From Apostichopus parvimensis (lineage: Eukaryota > Echinodermata > Holothuroidea > Aspidochirotida > Stichopodidae), in contig KN882590.1 of assembly GCA_000934455.1 (NCBI GenBank), forward strand, positions 13,339 to 39,282: a DNA stretch of 25,944 bases. Reading direction: 5' to 3'. A program made the position numbers and the translations under genes. The notes beneath the pieces are model-generated. The model was not told the DNA's origin. It searched no databases and saw only the letters and a list, made by a program, of their open reading frames with translations. Positions 20,501 to 25,944 of this stretch are shown piece after piece. Within the stretch, counting starts at the first letter, position 1, and the number at the start of each line of letters is the position of its first letter.

Positions 20501-23500
20501 GGTGAATTACCTAACCAAGAAATTAGGACCTGGATCCATTTCGGGAAGAAGTTCTTCTCAAAGAGGGTAACCATGACAGGAGTCGGTAGGAATTCATCCC
20601 ATGCCATTACCCAATGGAAAGGCTCTATTTAATGAAGAAAACAAAAGGATATTATGAATGCCACTATCCTGTAAAAACACACAAACCATTCCTGTTATTA
20701 AATGCTGCCTTAATCATCTTTTTCAGTTCTGACAGATTCCTGTCAGTAAGAATATTATGTTGTGGTGCACCTTTTTCCAAACAGGAAATTAGCCCCTTGG
20801 TAAAAAATGAGCTTAATCATCTTTTTCAGTCTGACAGGTTCCTGTCAATAAGAATATTATGTTTGAGGTCCTCTTTTTAGGGCGTTGTGGTCAAGTGGTT
20901 AAGGCAGTTGACTTGTGATCTAAGGATTGCAGGTTATAGCTATGGCCAGATCATTGCGTTTTGTCCTTGGGCAAGGCACTTTATCTCCATTGCCTCTCTT
21001 CACCCAGGTGTATAAATGGGGACTTGGGAGGTGACTTGTAAATATAGTTGCGTGCCCGGGTTTGTGGCTGCACCCTATGGGAAGTCCCCCAGGGGACACG
21101 TGGCTGTGGTGCACTGTGGTGCCCCAGGAGAGATTGTTCGAATTGTGCACACTTTGGTGTGTAGGTGTGACAAGTTACCAATGACCAGGGTTAAGTAAAG
21201 CGCATAGAACTTTCGGATTATGCGCTATATAAATAACGGGGTAATAATAATAATAATAAACACATTAACATACACATGCATGTTTTGTAAACAAACAAAA
21301 CCTACATACAATAACAATAATCATATATTTTTCAATGTATTACGCAATCATTACCCTCAACATGTAATGTGGGTGGACCATATGCTCTTGCCGTTACAAA
21401 TCTTGGAGTAGTTCAATCCTTAAGGTGTACACACATAAAACGAGTCTTACCTGAAATTCATTGCTGGAATGACTAGAAATGAGAATTGCATGCCATATGT
21501 GGTGCATCTCTAGAACACCATATATACATACAACCCCCCCCACCACCCCACCCCCCCAATAAACCATCCTTGGATCACTGTCCTAACAGTAGACGAATTC
21601 GCTCCGGATGTACAGTGTTTTACCACACAGGTTGACATGTTTTGTTTGTAACAAAATAACACACTATTTAGGGAGTGTTAGCTCAGTGGTTAACGCCGGT
21701 GCCTTTCAATCATAAGGTCCCGAGTTCGAGTCACTCCAAGATTAATGTATGTCGTCCAGTTACAGAGTTGTTGACAATTGACAATTCATAATCATGGACG
21801 TTAAGTGTGCATCTAAGAGAGTGACTTCGGTCAGCTTGGGGCTTTGATAAGCCAATGATGGCTTCTTCGCGAGTTCCTGCTTGCAGGAGGATCTAAAATA
21901 CATACATACATACATACTATTTGCCAATGGGACATACATACATCGCGCAAGCTTCATGGAAATCATGAAATTCAAAATCTGTTAATCTGTTGCCAATGCA
22001 ACTGTGGTACCATACATGTATAGTGACAATACTACAAGCATGGACAAGAAAATATTAATTACACAATTTTTTTCCACAAATTGTACTTACGTAAGTGCTG
22101 CTGATATGGATTTATAGAAAACTCTTGGAGACAGATGGCAAGCTTCGGAACGATGTTTCTCAAAATAAAAGCATCCATGGTTCCTTGGGAGAAGACGGCC
22201 TTCCATGGAGTGAGGATGGTTTTAGCCGAGGAATCGCTGGGATGCCAACCTGTCAGAGCGTTGCCAAACTTCTGCCTGATCGGCGCATAAACAGGTTCTA
22301 ACTTGTCACCTTTTTGTGAAGAGAAGAGTTTTGCATAGATGTACATTAGTAAGACTGAATCAATGAGTACATTGGGATATTTTAGTTAGAAGGATAAAAG
22401 CCCAGAGGGAAAATTTACATTTGACATATGAAAGAGGTATCCTGTTGAAATTTGCATTCAAATCGTACATACCTTTGTCGACATTTTAAACCATTTGAAG
22501 TTGACAGATTTTGGGCAAGGTGTGAACTTGAAGCAAACACAGGGCTGTCATTATAACTGCCATACTCACCTAGCAGGGGTAACCATGAGTGTATCCAGGA
22601 GTGAATGGGTGGGTACAACATCTGTAAGTAGGTCCCATCTTGTGCAAGGTGTGAACTTGAAGCAAACACAGGGCTGTCATTATAACTGAGATACTAGCCT
22701 AGCAGGGGTAACCATGGGTGTATCCAGGAGTGAATGGGTACAACATATGTAAGTGGGTCCCATTTTGTGCAAGATATGAACTTGAAGCAAACACTGGGCT
22801 GACATTATAACTGTGATACTCACCTAGCAGGGGTAACCATGGGTGTATCCAGGAGTGAATTGGTACAACATCTGTAAGTGGGTCCCAGTCTTCGACTTCC
22901 TTTACAAGCCTCGGCATGATCAATTGATCAAAGATGTTATCCTTCACCCAAACAGGAATCAATGGAATCCAATTTTCCAGAAATTCTGTAAAAAAATTAT
23001 TACAGTATATTCTAAAATGATATTCATACTTTGGGTCAAATTGCTACAGAATTGCAGAAAAACAAGACTGGCTTTTATTCATGAAACAGCATGTAATGAA
23101 TTATGCAAATTGATATGACATGAACTTTGACCTGGGACCCAGGTATATATCTGTAAACATGTACTGCACATGTTACATGACTTTGGTGTTTGCAATGTAT
23201 ATATGATATTCATACTGTGGTCAAATTGCTACAAAATTGCAGAAAAACAAGACTGGCTTTTGTTCATGAAACAGCATGTAATGAATTATGCAAATTGATA
23301 TGACATGAACTTTGACCTGAGACACAGGCAATTTTAAAGGCAAATTTGATTAGGGAAATTTACTGTATATAGTATTGTTTAATATATAATTAGAAAGTAA
23401 AGCATTTAATTAGTTTAAACAATCAAGATATTCCTGTTTTTTTTCACCGTCTTTTCACAAAGGAAATGCCGTGTTTGAAAGGCAATAATAAATTCAGAAT

Positions 23501-25639
23501 GGAAAATAGAAAAGGGCAAGGCAACTACTTTCTTAGGGCAAGTTTGAAATTGTTTTCGTCTTGAAAATTGCATGGCACTATAGTACTTTGTTAGCATTTA
23601 ACAGGGCAGATGGGTAATTTCCAATATTTTAAAAAGAGCATCAATGCATTTGTTCCAAACTGAGAGATAAAATGTTCACCAAAAATGCAGAAGAAAGCTG
23701 GAACAATTTATGCAATCATTTGTAATAAAGGTCAAAGTCTAGACCTTAAAGTTTCACCGCAGCTGTTTAAATGCTTCTTTTAATTTTCCTTCTGTCCAAA
23801 ATGTTGACTGGAATTTCGGACAATTGATCTGAGTCCTGATTGAGATTGATAATTATGATCCACATTATTATCAGGAAACAAATACGGCAGCTTGATTAAA
23901 GGGGCACCACAGTTGTTGTCATCTATTAGGATGATTTTAAGGGCATTACAGCAAGTTCAGGGCACAGAAAGTTAATTTCAGCCTCAAGTTTGAATACCTT
24001 TCATAGGAGGCACTGCAGTTCTTGTAGTCTACAAGGATGGTTTTAAGGTCATTACAGTCAGTGGTAGTTAGGGGCACAGATAGTTAATTTCAGTCTCAAG
24101 TTTGAAAACCTTATAAAAGGAGAAAAACAGTTGTTGTCTATAAATATGGTTTCAAGGGTGTTACTGCAATTGGTAGTTATGGTCACCAATGGTTAATTCA
24201 AGGCTCGAGTTTGATTACCTTGTACTTGATCAGAGCTTCTGGGCGACCACTGAGAAATTGCTCTTCTCACACAAGGCATCCATAACTCCCACACCATCCT
24301 CTCGTACATGTTTATGGTAGGACCGTCTGGTATGTTTATCCTATTGTCATCGTTATCCAGTATTCTCTTCCACTTTTGGAACAAGTCTTCGTGTTTGCGG
24401 ACTTCTTCGAAAGGCGACCACGAATTTAATTCCCGACGAACCTGAGAATTAAATTGAGCCGTATGAGCAGAAGAAAACAAAGGTGAGTAGAAGATGTTAG
24501 GAAGAATTCAAGAAGACATGTCTGTCATCGATGGGTGTGTCTTGTTCCCAGATGTACTACTCATTCAAAGAACCATAAATCTCATGGAACTTTTACAGAG
24601 GATGCAGACCCGTTTCCTTGTTTCGTTTGATAACATGGACATTACCCTCCACTTTTAGTTTAACATTACTTACAAATGGAAACATGATGACTACTGCCAG
24701 CTGTGAAACTTCAAACACTCGATACTCTTCCAGGTAATCGGCTTGGATTCTCTTCATCATGATCTCGCAATCGTCCAAGACCAACGGATCTGTCGAATTC
24801 AGCTTGAATTTCTCCTCGCATCTGAAGAGTATAGAGAGAGAATGTGCCACAGTAACTCTCAATGTACTCTTCGCATGTATAATTTTCATCAATACATGAG
24901 GTATTAAAAGTGCTGTCCTTGTTTGTAAATAGATTATTTTCCTAAATCTGCAGATCAGTGATACTGTATGTATATTATAAAGGGGGGAGGGGGGAGGGGG
25001 AGGGGGAGGGGGATAAATTGTGATGGTAATTTGTAAGTTGCCAGTAATACTCAAAATTCCAACTTTAACAAGAAAAAAACAAAGTTGAATCTAACAAGAT
25101 CAAAAAAATATTTCTTTGGCATTATGATGCAATTTAAGTTTCCAGAACTTTTTCTTGCAACAATGAACTTCAGCCAGCCACTGGAATATGACAAGGTTTG
25201 AGGACCTTGTACACAGGGGATGGCATGAGGTTGTGGAAGTGTGGGGTCGAACTAGCTATGACACTTTAGAAAGGCTCGAGTCATATGTTAAGGCCATTTC
25301 AGCACACAAAAAAAAATTAATTGTTTAAAAAAAATATCAAAGATAACTGAGATATATAGGGGTTTTAGACACTTCATAAATCATTTGCATTAAATGCAAA
25401 TATATTCTTGATATCTTAATTTCTCTGAAGTTTATAAAAAGAACTGAAAAGTGTAACAAATCTTAATACTCAGGATTCTATTATGCATTCAAATAATTTG
25501 TATATTTCAGTCTCACCGGTCAATCATTTCCAAGACTTTCTTTAATCGTGAGATCCTCAACGTTTCCTCTTTCAAAACTCCTTCCAATTTAACCTTTTCA
25601 TGTTGTAAGTTCACGACGAGGTCCTCTTCGTGGTGCAAC
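17387..25639 (-). CDS. TFIP11: TFIP11, tuftelin-interacting protein 11 (C-terminal half, 9 exons; 5' part outside window)
   Basis: Exons in transcript order: 25639-25517, 24821-24674, 24441-24219, 22985-22824, 22309-22091, 20624-20418, 19933-19803, 18433-18374, 17563-17387. All junctions are GT..AG with consistent phase, and the joined frame gives about 482 residues to the stop. Landmarks shared with TFIP11: the coiled-coil-like [103 protein letters not shown], and a C-terminus with [16 protein letters not shown]. This spans the GCFC-type domain and the C-terminal tail. Known role: nuclear G-patch partner that activates DHX15/Prp43 and drives disassembly of the intron-lariat spliceosome. The G-patch and TIP_N region should lie upstream, beyond 25944. 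The segment joining the 19803 and 18374 exons is about 13 residues shorter than in human. Confidence 0.95.
17939..18258 (-). mobile_element. Small TIR element, copy C (inverted), TFIP11 last intron
   Basis: 320 bp, reverse complement of copy A with an additional internal segment near 17985-18035. Ends CCGGGATGAGC and TCTCATGCTTG. It is flanked on both sides by AGTTAC (17933-17938 and 18259-18264), a perfect 6-bp duplication. No coding capacity. Confidence 0.87.
18374..18433 (-). CDS. TFIP11: TFIP11 exon: 20-codon exon
   Basis: Encodes [10 protein letters not shown] then [10 protein letters not shown], flanked by gtttcag and gtaagc, phase 0 at both ends. It continues directly into [10 protein letters not shown], as the human sequence does into AEEHNIVF, which supports this small exon. 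Confidence 0.9.
18866..19290 (+). pseudogene. 3' end of an L2/CR1-like LINE (reverse transcriptase C-terminus and tail), degraded
   Basis: Encodes, in one frame, [19 protein letters not shown], then [23 protein letters not shown], a TAA at 19055-19057, then [21 protein letters not shown] and TAA at 19163-19165. The S-L-H-G-x-A-P-x-Y-L and W-N-x-L-P...F-K-x-x-(L/M)-K-T-x-L-F signatures are typical of the C-terminus of L2/CR1-type LINE polyproteins. A short 3' UTR follows with hairpin AGCGCT (19237-19242) / AGCGCT (19257-19262) and an AATAATAACAA tail. It is 5' truncated, which is usual for LINE insertions. It lies antisense in the TFIP11 intron 18434-19802. Confidence 0.82.
19291..19774 (+). 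mobile_element. 484-bp non-autonomous TIR DNA transposon
   Basis: Terminal inverted repeats CAGGGATGTTCCCAGG and CGTGGGCACATCCCTG match at 14 of 16 positions. Flanks AACAAT (left) and AATAAT (right) match at 5 of 6, compatible with a decayed 6-bp duplication; no 8-bp duplication is seen. The right interior has short GC-rich direct and inverted repeats (CCGCCCAGCG). No transposase frame. The ends are hAT-like in look, but the superfamily is unresolved. It was inserted directly against the tail of the LINE remnant. Confidence 0.78.
19803..19933 (-). CDS. TFIP11: TFIP11 exon: NRAV and charged linker
   Basis: Encodes [17 protein letters not shown], then [20 protein letters not shown]. Acceptor tttttag, donor AAG|gtaagg. 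The linker after AYL is shorter than in human TFIP11, so a skipped small exon in the 1369-nt intron that follows cannot be excluded. Confidence 0.92.
19934..20417 (-). other. TFIP11 intron with AT-rich short repeats
   Basis: 484 nt between the exons at 20418 and 19933. At about 20250-20325 it holds degenerate repeats of ATCAAAATTT/TCTCAAAAT. Nothing else recognised. Confidence 0.55.
20418..20624 (-). CDS. TFIP11: TFIP11 exon: FFPKWIQVL region
   Basis: Encodes [57 protein letters not shown] and TEPVIK. Acceptor aaatag, donor AAGA|gtaagt. The leftover A joins the next exon to give [14 protein letters not shown], as expected for TFIP11. Confidence 0.95.
20711..20876 (+). repeat. Direct duplication in TFIP11 intron (about 65 bp, 103 bp apart)
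   Basis: TAATCATCTTTTTCAG followed by TCTGACAG(A/G)TTCCTGTCA and TAAGAATATTATGTT occurs at 20711 and again at 20814. The second copy ends where the SINE at 20881 begins. Confidence 0.85.
20881..21259 (+). mobile_element. tRNA-derived SINE, family A, copy 2 (TFIP11 intron, antisense to gene)
   Basis: tRNA-like head with A box TGGTCAAGTGG at 20888-20898 and a degenerate B box at 20932-20942. The body contains GGCAAGGCACTTTATCTCC and CACCCAGGTGTATAAATGGG. The tail hairpin GCGCATA (21200-21206) pairs with TATGCGC (21219-21225), followed by TATAAATAA and (AAT)n. It matches the inverted copy at 6092-6448. Confidence 0.9.
21671..21918 (+). mobile_element. tRNA-derived SINE, family B (TFIP11 intron, antisense to gene)
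   Basis: The head 21671-21737 looks like a tRNA: GGAGTG near the 5' end pairs with CACTCC at 21732-21737. A box TAGCTCAGTGG is perfect at 21679-21689 and B box AGTTCGAGTCA is at 21723-21733. The T stem does not pair, so it is not a working tRNA gene. The body, with TTCGGTCAGCTTGGGGCTTT and GCGAGTTCCTGCTTGCAGGA, ends in (CATA)n at 21899-21918. It is unrelated in body to family A. Confidence 0.85.
22091..22309 (-). CDS. TFIP11: TFIP11 exon: HPSDSSAK region
   Basis: Encodes [38 protein letters not shown] and [20 protein letters not shown], ending PYQQHL. Acceptor aaaaag|GT; donor TTAC|gtaagt leaves 1 nt, completing Gln with the next exon. Confidence 0.95.
22515..22890 (-). repeat. Three-copy tandem repeat carrying the 3' end of a TFIP11 exon plus donor
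   Basis: Units start at GCAAG(G/A) at 22515, 22644 and 22769 (steps 129 and 125). The transcript-proximal unit is the real exon end (22824-22890) with donor gtgagt. In the middle unit the donor is gctagt and the matching acceptor AG is lost. The distal unit keeps gtgagt at 22569-22564 and a cttacag, but has a 4-bp insertion (GGGTGGGT for GGGT) that breaks frame. Both extra units lie in the intron 22310-22823. Confidence 0.92.
22824..22985 (-). CDS. TFIP11: TFIP11 exon: conserved WIHPWLPLL region
   Basis: Encodes [35 protein letters not shown], and [14 protein letters not shown], the best-conserved stretch of TFIP11. Acceptor ttttacag, donor CTAG|gtgagt. About 65 nt of its 3' end, with its donor, is repeated twice more downstream in the intron. 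Confidence 0.95.
23019..23325 (-). repeat. Direct duplication in TFIP11 intron (about 120 bp, 186 bp apart)
   Basis: GATATTCATACT, then CAAATTGCTACA(G/A)AATTG, ACAAGACTGGCTTTT, CATGAAACAGCATGTAATGA and ATGAACTTTGACCTG occur at 23019 and 23205 with few differences. The high identity points to a recent duplication. The rest of this intron up to 23898 shows no recognisable element. Confidence 0.88.
23899..24221 (-). repeat. Three-copy tandem repeat abutting a TFIP11 splice donor
   Basis: Units of about 102-112 bp end at 24000, 24112 and 24221, each with CTC(A/G)AGTTTGA followed by xxACCTT. In the last unit this ACCTT is the exon/donor junction itself (CAAG|gtaatc). Minus-strand equivalents in the other units read AAGGTATT and AAGGTTTT. 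The units are diverged, so the duplication is older than that at 22515. Confidence 0.8.
24219..24441 (-). CDS. TFIP11: TFIP11 exon: GCFC region
   Basis: Encodes [27 protein letters not shown], then [20 protein letters not shown] and [10 protein letters not shown]. The donor was placed at CAAG|gtaatc, because this gives VQEFLENW across the junction, matching TFIP11 spacing. The alternative TCAA|gtacaa does not. The intron just beyond this donor is a threefold tandem repeat. Confidence 0.94.
24674..24821 (-). CDS. TFIP11: TFIP11 exon: start of GCFC region
   Basis: Encodes [20 protein letters not shown], then [20 protein letters not shown] and MFPF, aligning with the TFIP11 motif Y-x-E-E-Y-R-x-x-x-x-x-x-L-A-V. 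Acceptor ctcttcag, donor TTT|gtaagt, phase 0 at the 3' end. Confidence 0.92.
24982..25012 (+). repeat. G-run tract with quadruplex potential in TFIP11 intron
   Basis: Five G runs of 6, 6, 5, 5 and 5 separated by single A residues. The TFIP11 transcript is C-rich here, so the G-rich strand is the template. It lies about 160 nt before the acceptor of the exon ending at 24821. Confidence 0.85.
25517..25639 (-). CDS. TFIP11: TFIP11 exon (first in window): coiled-coil region
   Basis: Encodes [28 protein letters not shown] and KKVLEMIDR, a charged helical stretch preceding the GCFC domain. Acceptor tttcgcag at the 25640 side, donor CG|gtgaga. The first base completes a codon from an exon outside the window. 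Confidence 0.9.
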
Positions 25640-25944
25640 CTGCGAAAACAAACACCGGACGCGAGGTTTGGAAATCATAAAATGGACTTGTGACTGCATG
25701 CACAGATATCAACACTAGCCTTGCTGCATATGGGCGATTCCATGGTAACTCGCATTACACTTTTTGCTGTTTTTTTATAATCCAAGTGCTGTGGCTTGAA
25801 TATGGGTTAGTGTAACTCCTCAATTTTCTGTGGTGTTATACCCAACATTCATAGCTACAGTATGAAATTATCAAGAATTATAATTCTGTTCGCCTTAATG
25901 TATGGTGCGCTTCCAAATATTGGTAACTCGCATTACGGAAAAAG
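25640..25944 (-). other. TFIP11 intron running off the window
   Basis: No coding exon recognised. A 15-bp direct repeat GGTAACTCGCATTAC occurs at 25744-25758 and 25922-25936. Confidence 0.6.

Noticed and set aside
21671-21740. Possible functional tRNA gene
   Set aside because: A and B boxes and acceptor pairing are present, but the T stem does not pair and the anticodon loop is 8 nt. A SINE body and (CATA)n tail follow, so it is a SINE head.
22570-22621. Duplicate in-frame TFIP11 exon
   Set aside because: Splice-like sites are present, but the 4-bp insertion makes the length 52 nt and shifts the frame. It is reported as a finding rather than as a coding exon.
24593-25054. 153-residue minus-strand frame with a poly-proline start
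   Set aside because: Only the part from 24821 to 24674 is coding (the TFIP11 exon). The prolines come from the C-rich complement of the G-run tract, and the tail is intron.
1-25944. CRISPR arrays, bacterial operons, phage or other prokaryotic systems
   Set aside because: Spliced metazoan genes and SINE/LINE content show animal nuclear DNA. The tandem repeats have no unique-spacer pattern.

Overview
The window is eukaryotic. It carries long AT-rich introns bounded by GT..AG, small coding exons that are visibly richer in GC, tRNA-derived SINEs, a LINE remnant and TIR elements. Two conserved animal genes can be read by joining exons, and they converge tail to tail. The plus strand holds a complete ALDH16A1 (aldehyde dehydrogenase 16 family member A1): 14 coding exons, 1628-14468, about 830 residues. 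The minus strand holds the C-terminal half of TFIP11 (tuftelin-interacting protein 11, the animal counterpart of yeast Ntr1/Spp382): 9 exons, 25639 down to 17387, about 482 residues. Its N-terminus, including the expected G-patch, lies beyond the right edge. The presence of both genes and the style of repeats suggest a marine invertebrate deuterostome, perhaps an echinoderm. That taxonomic guess is tentative.

Layout. 1-1627: upstream flank and presumed promoter of ALDH16A1. 1628-14468: ALDH16A1. Intron 3 holds a degenerate repeat with RFX/X-box-like words. Intron 5 holds an antisense SINE. Intron 8 holds a five-copy 141-bp minisatellite. Introns 11 and 12 each hold a copy of a small TIR element. 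14469-17386: the 3' flanks of both genes, with several poly(A) signals and a minisatellite rich in TGACCTTGA. 17387-25944: TFIP11 and its introns, which hold a third copy of the small TIR element, an L2/CR1-like LINE 3' end, a 484-bp TIR element, two SINEs of different families, and four sets of local tandem duplications. One of these triplicates the end of a coding exon with its splice donor.

Function. ALDH16A1 is a double-ALDH protein. Its first domain here keeps the full catalytic set, including the nucleophilic cysteine that mammalian ALDH16A1 lacks, while the C-terminal domain is a non-catalytic ALDH-like remnant. TFIP11 is a spliceosome factor that acts with the DHX15/Prp43 helicase in intron-lariat spliceosome disassembly. 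The two genes have no obvious shared pathway and appear to be simple neighbours. No novel multi-gene system is visible. The most unusual content is in the repeats: a 3'-tail hairpin shared by a LINE remnant, a SINE family and a minisatellite; a small TIR family with 6-bp target duplications; and partial exon triplication in TFIP11.
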